Source: Bdellovibrionales bacterium (GTDB lineage Bacteria; Bdellovibrionota; UBA1018). Taken from it: 64,000 nucleotides of DNA. The DNA is taken from the NCBI GenBank assembly GCA_016786465.1, contig JAEUWC010000014.1, positions 62,001-126,000 on the forward strand. The letters are read 5' to 3'. Each line of letters starts with the position of its first letter. Within the stretch, counting starts at the first letter, position 1. Positions 1-7,890 of the stretch are shown here, piece by piece. The notes beneath the pieces are model-generated. The model made no database searches. It was given only the letters and a program-made list of their open reading frames with translations, and was not told the DNA's origin. Both the position numbers and the translations under genes were made by a program.

Positions 1-2
1 AA

Positions 3-695
3 AAGAAATTGGGCAAGGTCACTGTTGCGGCTGAACTTCCTTTGGCCAGCGGAAACATCGGTGGGGTTCCTTATTCGACCAAGGCAGTTGCGGGCGAAGT
101 TCAGTTCAAAGCGACTTCGCACTGGGATCTTTCTGCAAAGGTCGGAAGCGCCCCAGGCCAGTCCAACCAAGCTTCGGCGACGAATCCATCGGGTTTTGGT
201 GGTTTCTTTTTTCACCCCAATTATCGGGTCGGCATGATCATGTTTGGGTATCAGCTAGGCGCCTTGGGTGGGATGCAATCGCAGAACAACCCAACGGCGA
301 CGGCAAACAACCTTTCAAGTCCGTTTGATAATCCGATCACGAATGCGACCTATATTTCTTTGGGAACGCAGTTTGGATTTGGTGCAAGCGATCGCTGGAG
401 AATGCGTCTTAACTTCCTGACCGCTTCGGCTCAGCAAGTCGCCGCGGCAGGAAGTGCGTATTTCAACACCTGGTCACGAAAGTTCGAAAACAACGTGTCG
501 GGGGCCACACAAGGATCTGATCTGGGTACCGAGTACGATCTGGGCGTTTCGTACCAGTTGGACGAAAATCTTCAGGTTGCTTTCGATATGGGTCTTTTCT
601 TTCCGGGAACCTATTACGCGTTTTCAAACGGCGGCGTTTCGAACGCACGCAATACGGTTTTCGCGAACGCGATTCGTGTTGGGATTAATTTTTAA
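3..695 (+). CDS. Outer-membrane beta-barrel protein, 3' part
   Basis: The frame is open to the left edge of the window, so the start is missing; a TTG at position 9 is probably internal. About 230 residues are visible. They alternate short polar and aromatic stretches typical of transmembrane beta-strands and end in a C-terminal Phe (GINF), the usual signature for insertion by the BAM complex. No enzyme motif is seen. It is probably a porin or structural barrel in the outer membrane, but the substrate cannot be inferred. A repeat-like sequence begins directly at its stop codon. Confidence 0.6.
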   Translation, partial: KKLGKVTVAAELPLASGNIGGVPYSTKAVAGEVQFKATSHWDLSAKVGSAPGQSNQASATNPSGFGGFFFHPNYRVGMIMFGYQLGALGGMQSQNNPTATANNLSSPFDNPITNATYISLGTQFGFGASDRWRMRLNFLTASAQQVAAAGSAYFNTWSRKFENNVSGATQGSDLGTEYDLGVSYQLDENLQVAFDMGLFFPGTYYAFSNGGVSNARNTVFANAIRVGINF

Positions 696-737
696 AGGTG
701 CCTGCTACTTTAGGCGCGGGGGCGTCACAGTAGCAGG
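692..737. repeat. AAAGGTGCCTGCTACTT-type element with inverted repeat
   Basis: The 17-mer AAAGGTGCCTGCTACTT starts inside the stop codon of the upstream gene. Its segment CCTGCTACT (701-709) is matched by AGTAGCAGG (729-737), giving a 9-bp stem with a 19-nt loop. The same 17-mer recurs at 37380-37396. There is no T-run, so it is a doubtful terminator. It is better described as a small dispersed repeat. Confidence 0.5.
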
Positions 738-752
738 ATAGGGGGCCGTAGA

Positions 753-2036
753 ATGAAAAAGTGGATTGCGATTCCTGCGGCTGTGTTTACGTTTTTTTCC
801 GGACTGTTCGCGGTCCTGAACCCCTTTTGGTGGTTGGCATCTCAGATCAATCCACATTCTAAGGTTCAGATTCGTTGGACGCTGAAATCCAAGCTTCTTT
901 ATAAGCTGGAAATTTTAATTCAGAATTTTTTCGGAGTGATCATTCCCGGTCTTCGCCGAGCGTGGATCCAGGAAATCGAAAAAGCTTACCCGGATGACAT
1001 CCCGGCAGCGACCCCGACCTCGGTTCCGGAATTCGATTGGAAGAACAAAAGCCTGGACGAATTCGCCCGCGAGTATCGGATTTTGCAAAAGCCCGCCGTT
1101 CTTCGCGGTTTTCTAAAGCAGGATCCCGAATTTGGCGGCTGGGACTACCACGAACTGATCCAACGTTTTGGTGAAGAAGAAGTGACCCTGACTTGTCCGG
1201 TGAAGGACGGTTACATCGGCAAGTTCAAGGAACTGAACGTTCCCGGTGTTTACCTGCACAATTCCGAAGTTCTTTTGAAAAAGTATCCTGATTTGTACAA
1301 GAAAATGGGATTGGGATTGATTGCAAAGAAACTGACTCAAGGGCTTTTGTTCAGTGGTGTCGGTCAGATTTTCGTCGGGCGAAAAAAAACAGGAACGTGG
1401 TGGCACTGCGCAGGCGGGATCAATTTTTTCTTGATGCTGGAAGGTCAGAAAAAATGGGGATTCATCGACCCGCAGTACAGCCCCCTGGTTTTTCCGCTGA
1501 CCGCGGGTGCGGGCACAAATTCGATTTATTACATTTCGGCGACCGGAATGGATTCCAAAATCTATGACGGTTATTACGAAAAACTTTCGGCTATCGACCG
1601 CAAGGCTTTGGATGAAGGTCAAAAGGTCCAAGTTTCCGAAAAGATGCTGAAACTTTTTCGGTCAGTCGAAAGAACCGAAACGGTTTTAAATCCGGGCGAC
1701 GTTTTGTTGATCCCCGCTTGGTGGTGGCATGATGTTGAAAACATCACCGACACGACGGTCGCTGTGGCAACCCGGTGGTTTGACCCCAACTGGCCGACTT
1801 TGGCGAATCAGGTTTTCGACAAAGGAACCCGATTGAACGCCGCTTATTTTCACTATGCTTTTTCAAACGCGTTGGAACAGACCTTGGTCCGCAAAGACAA
1901 GACCTTGGATCTGACTTCGTATTCTTCAAAAGAAGTTCTGACGCCGCTGACCCGCGGGAACCAGATCACGCGATACGGCGGCGAAGTTTCCGAAAAAATT
2001 TCGGAATACTACAAGCGCTTTGGCTACGAACGTTAA
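753..2036 (+). CDS. Cupin/JmjC-like domain protein, membrane-anchored
   Basis: The protein has 427 residues. An N-terminal hydrophobic stretch (about 4-30) should anchor it in a membrane. The middle and C-terminal parts read as a cupin_8/JmjC-like fold: a VLRGF motif near 116, a GxxNFFLMLEGQKKW block at 221-235, and a distal PGDVLLIPAWWWHDVEN block with His326. Family members are usually Fe(II)/2-oxoglutarate hydroxylases. Here the HxD iron motif is replaced by His218-Cys-Ala, so iron-dependent activity is doubtful. It stands alone between two small repeat elements. Substrate unknown. Confidence 0.65.
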   Translation: MKKWIAIPAAVFTFFSGLFAVLNPFWWLASQINPHSKVQIRWTLKSKLLYKLEILIQNFFGVIIPGLRRAWIQEIEKAYPDDIPAATPTSVPEFDWKNKSLDEFAREYRILQKPAVLRGFLKQDPEFGGWDYHELIQRFGEEEVTLTCPVKDGYIGKFKELNVPGVYLHNSEVLLKKYPDLYKKMGLGLIAKKLTQGLLFSGVGQIFVGRKKTGTWWHCAGGINFFLMLEGQKKWGFIDPQYSPLVFPLTAGAGTNSIYYISATGMDSKIYDGYYEKLSAIDRKALDEGQKVQVSEKMLKLFRSVERTETVLNPGDVLLIPAWWWHDVENITDTTVAVATRWFDPNWPTLANQVFDKGTRLNAAYFHYAFSNALEQTLVRKDKTLDLTSYSSKEVLTPLTRGNQITRYGGEVSEKISEYYKRFGYER

Positions 2037-2040
2037 GGCT

Positions 2041-2060
2041 AAAGGCGCCTGCACCTTTTT
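2041..2060. repeat. AAAGGCGCCTGC element between convergent genes
   Basis: An imperfect palindrome, AAAGGCGCCTGCACCTTTTT, lies four bases after the stop of the cupin-like gene and just before the 3' end of the opposing fliL-like gene. It resembles the elements at 692 and 37380. The trailing T-run could help termination of the plus-strand gene, but the hairpin loop would be very small. Confidence 0.4.
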
Positions 2061-2068
2061 AAGTCCGA

Positions 2069-2644
2069 TTATTGGACAACGAATTGGGTGAAGTGCAGAT
2101 CGGAAACCAATGGCAACGACCCTTCAGGTTGAGGGATCAGTTCATTGGCGATGTCCAGAAGCTGCGTGCGAAGCAGGTAGCGCCCTTGGACAGTTGTCAG
2201 TTCCATGAAAGTTTTCTTCCCCATCAACGAAAGCAGACGATCCATAAAGATGGGCTTCACGGTTTCGATCTGGGTCTTTTGGCTCATGTCGCGAACTTCA
2301 ATTGAAAAAGCGACGGTCGCATAGTGAAGCTTGCCTTGCAGCTTCATTGGATTTGCAGGATCCGCTTTGATCCCTGATGGAATCGGCTCGATGTTGACTG
2401 TGATCTGGTCAAACGCGATCTGACCGGACTGAAGTTCGGCTTTGGGGCTAGCCTTTGCGGTCGCGATTCTTTCGCGTTCACGTTCTTCCGTGATTGGGGG
2501 TCGCTTATACAAAAGGCGAGTATAAAGGACGAACCCCATGGCACCGACGACCACGACCGTGTTGATGATCGCGATCAGTGTGGGAAGTTTCGATGGGGCT
2601 TCTGCACCCGGTACCCCGGGGGCAGGCGCTTTTTCGTCGGCCAT
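2069..2644 (-). CDS. FliL-like flagellar basal-body-associated protein
   Basis: This 191-residue protein has a short Pro/Ala-rich cytoplasmic tail, one membrane segment (about 21-41) and a periplasmic domain. The domain has the FliL-type order: a beta segment (FDQITVNIEP), a long helix region ending PIFMDRLLSLMGKKTF, and a C-terminal LHFTQFVVQ strand. FliL proteins bind flagellar motor stators in the inner membrane and affect torque and stator assembly. No other flagellar gene is nearby. It lies downstream of ald on the same strand, separated from it by a long inverted repeat. No clear Shine-Dalgarno is visible before the ATG. Confidence 0.7.
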   Translation of the reverse strand: MADEKAPAPGVPGAEAPSKLPTLIAIINTVVVVGAMGFVLYTRLLYKRPPITEERERERIATAKASPKAELQSGQIAFDQITVNIEPIPSGIKADPANPMKLQGKLHYATVAFSIEVRDMSQKTQIETVKPIFMDRLLSLMGKKTFMELTTVQGRYLLRTQLLDIANELIPQPEGSLPLVSDLHFTQFVVQ

Positions 2645-2666
2645 GGGTCAATGGTAGCACGGCCGA

Positions 2667-2773
2667 GTGCTCTGAGCACCTTTTGATGCTAGGCGCGTTA
2701 GTTCGGACCGAAAAACGAGCGTTCGAGTTTCGATCCATTTGCTGCGGTGAGCATCAAAAGGTGCTCAGAGCAC
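2667..2773. repeat. 24-bp perfect inverted repeat with self-palindromic arms
   Basis: Arm 2667-2690 is the exact reverse complement of arm 2750-2773, with 59 bases between them. Each arm also holds its own 13-bp palindrome (GTGCTC, one base, GAGCAC). It lies between the 3' end of ald and the start of the fliL-like gene, both on the minus strand. The RNA could form either one long stem or two small hairpins. It resembles a REP/BIME or MITE-like intergenic element, and may also act as terminator or attenuator. Confidence 0.75.
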
Positions 2774-3879
2774 TACAGACGAACCGGTTCGTAAGGCAGG
2801 TTCAGATCGTCGGCGACCTGCTTGTAAGCGACTTTGCCGTTCAAAATATTGACGCCCTTTAAAAGCGCATGATCCTTCGCGACGGCCTGTTTCCAGCCCA
2901 TATTCGCCAGCATCAGCGCGTACTTCATCGTGACGTTGGTCAACGCATAGGTCGAAGTTCTAGGCACGGCACCTGGCATGTTTGGAACTGCGTAATGGAT
3001 CACGCCGTCGATGGTGTAAGTCGGATGTTCATGGCTAGTTGGACGGCAGGTTTCAACCGAACCGCCCTGGTCGACCGCGACGTCAATGATCACGCCGCCG
3101 GGTTGCATGCGCGAAACCATTTCGCGAGTCACCAGCTTGGGTGCTTTAGCGCCAGCGACCAAAACGGCGCCGACGACCAAGTCTGCCTTCGATACCGCTT
3201 TTTCAACTTGCTCGCTGTTTGAATACAAAGTGGTGATTTCGTTTCCGAACACGTCCGAAAGATAATCCAATCGAGCGACGTTGGTGTCCAAGATGCTGAC
3301 CTTTGCGCCCAAGCCCACGGCCATTTTCGCCGCGTTGATACCGACGACTCCGCCGCCCAAGATGACGACGTTGCCGCGTTCTACGCCAGTGACTGCACCC
3401 AGTAGCATTCCTTTTCCGCCGTGATCGTGTTGAAGGTAAGATGCGCCAATTTGGGTAGCCATGCGGCCTGCAACGGCTGACATTGGCGCCAAAAGCGGAA
3501 GCGTTCCGTCTGCTGGCTGAATGGTTTCATAGGCGATGCCCACGATTCCGCGGTCCATCAATGCTTTAGTCAGGCGCTCGTCAGCGGCCAAGTGCAAATA
3601 GGTGTAAAGGATCTGACCTTCGCGAAGCAAAGGGTACTCTTCAGGAAGCGGTTCTTTGACCTTCACGATCATTTCCGCTTTTTCATAAACTTCTTTGGCC
3701 GATTCCAAGATCGTTGCGCCGGCCTTGCGATAATCTTCGTCGGTGATTCCAACGCCTGCGCCTGCATTTTGTTGAATCAGAACTTTGTGACCGCCTTGGG
3801 TCAGGGCGCGGACTCCGGCGATCACCATTCCGACGCGATTTTCTTTATTCTTAATTTCCTTCGGTACGCCAACGATCAT
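2773..3879 (-). CDS. ald: Alanine dehydrogenase
   Basis: This NAD-dependent enzyme interconverts L-alanine and pyruvate plus ammonia. The 368 residues match the usual length near 370. The N-terminus (MIVGVPKEIKNKENRVG) is the family signature. Lys75 and His96 sit at the positions of the known catalytic pair. The NAD site is the Rossmann motif VILGGGVVGINAA near 172. The C-terminal GVIHYAVPNMPGAVPRTST block is also diagnostic. It is a monocistronic-looking gene followed by the inverted repeat at 2667-2773. In an amino-acid-consuming organism it would feed alanine carbon into central metabolism (inference). Confidence 0.95.
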   Translation of the reverse strand: MIVGVPKEIKNKENRVGMVIAGVRALTQGGHKVLIQQNAGAGVGITDEDYRKAGATILESAKEVYEKAEMIVKVKEPLPEEYPLLREGQILYTYLHLAADERLTKALMDRGIVGIAYETIQPADGTLPLLAPMSAVAGRMATQIGASYLQHDHGGKGMLLGAVTGVERGNVVILGGGVVGINAAKMAVGLGAKVSILDTNVARLDYLSDVFGNEITTLYSNSEQVEKAVSKADLVVGAVLVAGAKAPKLVTREMVSRMQPGGVIIDVAVDQGGSVETCRPTSHEHPTYTIDGVIHYAVPNMPGAVPRTSTYALTNVTMKYALMLANMGWKQAVAKDHALLKGVNILNGKVAYKQVADDLNLPYEPVRL

Positions 3880-3928
3880 GCTCAGTAACCCCTCTTGTTT
3901 ACATTCGGCGAGCGCGTTTTCGGCTTGC

Positions 3929-4717
3929 CTAGGCCCGGACAGTCATCCGGTCGAATGCCAGATGCACGCCTTTGGGCAGTTTTTTCTTCCATTCTAGATA
4001 TTCGAAGTCGTGACCCATATGGGTCAGGAAGGTCTTCTTGGGCTTGATCTTGGAAACCAAGTCCAGTGCCTGATCTAAATTGAAGTGAGTTGGGTGTGGT
4101 TCAAGTCGAACACAATCCAGAATCAAAACATCCAGGCCGAACAATCTTTGAATAGAAGTCTCAGGAATATAGCTACAATCCGTGACGTAAGCAACGCGAT
4201 CAAAGCGGTAACCCAAGCATTCTTTGGATCCATGCTGCAGTGCAATAGGTATGACGGGCACTCCGCACACGTCTACCCGCGGGGCAGACGAAGGCATTGC
4301 GTTGAGAATCAGCTGCGGTACCCCGCCGCCTTCGGGTTTCGGCGGTCCTTCTTTTCCGGTACCAAAAATATAGGGAAACTTGGCCAGAAGTTCGGCGCGC
4401 GTCCAATCATTTCCATAAACCGGGATGGACTGCTTTTGGACGTAGTTATAGCTGCGCAGTTCGTCAATTCCATGAATATGGTCGGCATGTGGATGCGTAT
4501 AAAGGACCGCATCGATTCTAGGGATTTTATTGGCTAACGCCTGCGCGCGAAGATCAGTCGACGTGTCGACCAAAATGCTTTTGCCTTGCGACTTGACCCA
4601 GATGGAAGCCCTAAGGCGGTGATTCTTCGGATTCTTCGATCGACAGACTTTGCATTTGCAATGGATCAGCGGCACGCCGGTCGACGTTCCGCATCCTAGG
4701 ACTGTGACTTCGGTCAT
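3929..4717 (-). CDS. PhnP-like metallo-beta-lactamase-fold phosphodiesterase
   Basis: A 262-residue MBL-fold hydrolase. The metal motif HPHADH is at residues 75-80. The N-terminus carries GCGTSTGVP and then Cys20, Cys22 and Cys25, the extra zinc-binding cysteines described for PhnP (phosphoribosyl 1,2-cyclic phosphate phosphodiesterase). A late LTHMGHDFEY block supplies further metal ligands. There are no phosphonate C-P lyase genes nearby, so the physiological substrate is open; a cyclic nucleotide-type phosphodiester is likely. Its start codon lies only 17 bases from that of the divergent M16 gene and neither has an obvious ribosome-binding site. Confidence 0.8.
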   Translation of the reverse strand: MTEVTVLGCGTSTGVPLIHCKCKVCRSKNPKNHRLRASIWVKSQGKSILVDTSTDLRAQALANKIPRIDAVLYTHPHADHIHGIDELRSYNYVQKQSIPVYGNDWTRAELLAKFPYIFGTGKEGPPKPEGGGVPQLILNAMPSSAPRVDVCGVPVIPIALQHGSKECLGYRFDRVAYVTDCSYIPETSIQRLFGLDVLILDCVRLEPHPTHFNLDQALDLVSKIKPKKTFLTHMGHDFEYLEWKKKLPKGVHLAFDRMTVRA

Positions 4718-4734
4718 GATAGCTTAGAAACCAC

Positions 4735-6162
4735 ATGGCACGTGTTTCGTCGAGGTTCATCACCGCATGCGGCTTCCTTTTGTTAGCCGCCTGCCGGACC
4801 GAAGTCAGTTCGCTTGGGGTCAAGGTTTCCCTGGAAGAACATCGTCTTTCCAATGGTCTTCGAGTGATCTTGGTTGAGGACCACACGGTCCCGACGATCA
4901 GCTACCAGACCTGGTACAAGGTGGGGTCTAGGGACGAAGTCCCAGGAATGACAGGGCTAGCGCACCTTTTCGAGCATCTGATGTTCAAAGGAACGGATCG
5001 TTACGGTCCGAAATCCTTTTTTGATCTTTTGGAAGCGCGTGGCGCAGAAGTGAACGCTTTCACCACACGAGACTATACCAGCTATTACGTCAACACGGTT
5101 CCGGCCCTTTTGGATCAAATCATTGATTTGGAATCCGATCGGATGACGGGGCTGAAATTGGACGACACGACCTTGGCTTCTGAACGGATGGTCGTACTGG
5201 AAGAAAGAAAACTGCGAATCGACAGTCAGCCCGTCGGACTGATGCAAGAAGCGATCTGGGCTTTGGCGTTTCGTCGGCACCCGTACCATTGGCCGGTGAT
5301 CGGAATGCCGGAAGACATCATTTCGGTGCCGGCCGAAAAAATTCGTGAATTTTATCGACGTTATTATCATCCCGGCAACGCGATCTTGGTTGTCGCAGGC
5401 GATTTCAAGCCCGACGAACTTTTTGAAAAAATCAAAAAGGCTTACGGCAAGATTCCGCGGGGACAGGAAACCGAGCGCACGAAGATCACGGAATTTGAAC
5501 AGAACGAAGAACGTCGGCTGAACCTTTATGATGAAGTCGCTTCGGAAAAGTTCGCGCACGCGTACCCGATTCCTTCAGCTCACGAAGAAGACGCGTATGC
5601 CTTAGACATCCTTGCGACCATTTTGTTTGCCGGTAGCCAGTCGCGAGCCCATCGGGATCTGGTCGAAGAAAAGAAACTGACTTCGGATGTGGCTGGGGTC
5701 GCATACACCCCGAATGAACCCGGGCTTTTTCTGATTTCGGCATCGATGCGCACGGGACATTCGGCGACTGAAGCCGAAGAAAAGCTGAACGCTTTGATTC
5801 GTGATGTTCAGGAAAACGGAGTCACCCAGGAAGAAATCGAAAAAGCGGTGAAGCAGCTGACGCTTCAAGCAATTGAGAATCTGAAAACCCATTCGGGTAC
5901 TGCAACCCTGATCGGAACAGTGACCACCATTTTGGAAAAGCCGGAACGTTATGCCGACGATCTGGCCAAGTACACTAAGGTCAGCCGTGAAGACGTCCAG
6001 CGGGTCGCTGAAACCTACCTTCAGCCTAACAAGCGGTCCGTAGTAGTTCTTTACCCGGAATCCAAACGCCCGAAGCCCGAAGTCAAAGCTGACGTTTCGA
6101 AGAAAGAAAAACCAAAGGCGACCGTGAAAAAACGAGCCCGAAAGAAAGGAACCACGTCATGA
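4735..6162 (+). CDS. M16 zinc peptidase, catalytic subunit, lipoprotein
   Basis: A 475-residue insulinase-family (M16) peptidase. The inverted zinc motif HLFEH is at 77-81, with the downstream Glu ligand near 157 (VVLEERKL). The N-terminus ends in a lipobox-like LLLAAC with Cys20, so the mature protein is probably lipidated. The C-terminus is Lys/Arg-rich. The next gene overlaps by 4 bases and encodes a second M16 chain lacking the zinc motif. The two most likely form a heterodimer, as known for other bacterial and mitochondrial M16B enzymes, degrading peptides in the envelope. Confidence 0.9.
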   Translation: MARVSSRFITACGFLLLAACRTEVSSLGVKVSLEEHRLSNGLRVILVEDHTVPTISYQTWYKVGSRDEVPGMTGLAHLFEHLMFKGTDRYGPKSFFDLLEARGAEVNAFTTRDYTSYYVNTVPALLDQIIDLESDRMTGLKLDDTTLASERMVVLEERKLRIDSQPVGLMQEAIWALAFRRHPYHWPVIGMPEDIISVPAEKIREFYRRYYHPGNAILVVAGDFKPDELFEKIKKAYGKIPRGQETERTKITEFEQNEERRLNLYDEVASEKFAHAYPIPSAHEEDAYALDILATILFAGSQSRAHRDLVEEKKLTSDVAGVAYTPNEPGLFLISASMRTGHSATEAEEKLNALIRDVQENGVTQEEIEKAVKQLTLQAIENLKTHSGTATLIGTVTTILEKPERYADDLAKYTKVSREDVQRVAETYLQPNKRSVVVLYPESKRPKPEVKADVSKKEKPKATVKKRARKKGTTS

Positions 6163-7553
6163 TTCTTTTTTTGACGGCGCTTTTCGCGGTTCAGTCTAGT
6201 TTTTCAGCCGAACCTTCCAAGTATCCGGCACCGGTCTTGGATCAACTGCCGAATGGGATGAAGGTCGCCTGGTTTTCTGACGCTAGGCTTCCGACGGTAG
6301 AAATGTCCTTTTTATTTCCTTTTGGAAATCGTGATGACGAAGTCGGAAAAAGCGGACAATCGGAAATGATTGCGGCGCTTTTGGATCGAGGATCCGCAGG
6401 CAAGACGGCACGGGAAGTTCGAAACGAAATTGAAAATCTGGGCGCTTCTCGGCAAATGACGGCGGCGGAAGACACCTTTTCAGTAGGAGTTTACGGATTT
6501 TCGAAAGATGCCGACGCGTTATTGCAGATCATGTCGGAAATCTTGCTTCAACCCAGTTTTTCAACCGACGAATTGGAATTTGAAAAAGCGCGGCTGATCG
6601 ATCGCTGGCAAAGGGTGGGGGATAGTGCCGATGCGCTTGCGGGAATCGTGGCGCACCGGATTTTGACCCACGGAACTTCGTACGGACGTGGAAGCTTACA
6701 AAAGATCGCGGAACTGAAGAAAATTCAGCGTGAAGACTTGGTTCGTTTTCATAAAAGGTTTTTCATCCCCGATACCTGCGTGCTTGCCATCGTGGGGCGC
6801 TTTGATCGCGAAGAGCTTAGAAAAAAGATTGTGGCCCGATTTTCTGAATGGAAGCCGGCAGGGGACACGGCCAAGATCAAGTCGCGCCCGGTTTTTTCGG
6901 ATCCGCGGTGGGCGGGGATCAGTCCTCAAGACTTGATTTTGATCGATCGTCCCGGGGTACCTCAGGCCGAAATTCGAATCGTCCAAGTGGGGCCAGGGCC
7001 CAAGAATCCAGATCGTTATCCTTTGATGGTCGGCAATGCCCTTTTAGGAGAATACTTTCATAGCCGACTGAATAGCTTGATACGCGATCAGCTGGGCCTG
7101 ACCTACGGAATTGGAAGTCAGATTTCGTACAATCTGGAACAAGGCCGCTTTCGAATTGCTTCAGCTACGGGGAATAAAAAAGTCGGGACTTTGATTCACA
7201 AGACATTGAACGTCGTTGAAGAAGTTGTTTCGGGGCAGATCACCGACGAAGAAGTGAAAACCGCAAAACAGTACTTAATGGGAAGTTTTCCGTTAGGGAT
7301 GTCGACGCTAGCCAGTGTGGCGAATCGGTGGGTGGCCGGTCATTTTGGTCAGATGGGTCCGGATTACTTGAACGAATTTTTGCCAAAGATTTCAGCGGTG
7401 ACCAAAGACGAAGTGGTTAAGGCGCTTCAAAAAGAAATTCGGCCCAAGCGGTTCTTCATCGTAGTTGCGGGTGATGCAAAAGTCCTGCGTCCTGCGCTTG
7501 AAGAGGAAGGCTTTAAAAAGATCAAGCTGGTGAAGCCGCAGGACTTAATGTAG
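6159..7553 (+). CDS. M16-family peptidase-like protein, non-catalytic partner
   Basis: A 464-residue protein with a signal peptide (about 1-17, ending FSA) and the M16 fold. Where HxxEH should be it reads GQSEMIAAL, so zinc binding is lost. It keeps the C-terminal-half motif RDQLGLTYGIGSQ, the substrate-positioning Arg/Tyr region of regulatory M16 subunits. It starts on the ATGA overlap with the catalytic gene, so co-translation and 1:1 assembly are likely. Its 3' end overlaps the opposing bactofilin gene by 32 bases. Confidence 0.88.
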   Translation: MILFLTALFAVQSSFSAEPSKYPAPVLDQLPNGMKVAWFSDARLPTVEMSFLFPFGNRDDEVGKSGQSEMIAALLDRGSAGKTAREVRNEIENLGASRQMTAAEDTFSVGVYGFSKDADALLQIMSEILLQPSFSTDELEFEKARLIDRWQRVGDSADALAGIVAHRILTHGTSYGRGSLQKIAELKKIQREDLVRFHKRFFIPDTCVLAIVGRFDREELRKKIVARFSEWKPAGDTAKIKSRPVFSDPRWAGISPQDLILIDRPGVPQAEIRIVQVGPGPKNPDRYPLMVGNALLGEYFHSRLNSLIRDQLGLTYGIGSQISYNLEQGRFRIASATGNKKVGTLIHKTLNVVEEVVSGQITDEEVKTAKQYLMGSFPLGMSTLASVANRWVAGHFGQMGPDYLNEFLPKISAVTKDEVVKALQKEIRPKRFFIVVAGDAKVLRPALEEEGFKKIKLVKPQDLM

Positions 7554-7890
7554 CCGCGGTCTTTCCGTCTAGGTGCGCGCCGGTTTCGACGACCAGCTTC
7601 TGGGTTTGGATGTTCCCGATGACTCGTCCTGATCTTGAAATCACGACTTTAGTTCCGGCCTTGATATCACCTTGAACAAAGCCTTCGACCACCAATGTGT
7701 CCGCCTGAATATTTCCTTCAACGACTGCGGTTTCTCCCAGAATGACGGTGCTTCCTTTTGGAGCAGACAGATCGCCGCGAATGATTCCGTGAACCCGTGA
7801 AAGTTCACTGAGCTTTACTGAACCCTTCAGTTCGCAGCCTTCTGCGATCAGCGTGACATGGGCTTCTTCGATGCTAGGAAGTTTCATCAT
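7522..7890 (-). CDS. Bactofilin-family cytoskeletal protein
   Basis: At 122 residues, this is a small polymer-forming bactofilin. Nearly all of it (about 12-112) is repeats of short beta-strands with regularly spaced Gly and Val/Ile (VEGNIQADTLVVEGFVQGDI), which build a right-handed beta-helix that polymerises without nucleotide. A short Ala/Pro tail follows. Bactofilins scaffold cell-shape, stalk or division proteins at the inner membrane. It starts on a 4-base overlap with the upstream membrane gene, which suggests the two work together. Many bactofilins pair with an M23 peptidase; here the partner has no such domain. Confidence 0.9.
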   Translation of the reverse strand: MMKLPSIEEAHVTLIAEGCELKGSVKLSELSRVHGIIRGDLSAPKGSTVILGETAVVEGNIQADTLVVEGFVQGDIKAGTKVVISRSGRVIGNIQTQKLVVETGAHLDGKTAATLSPAASPA

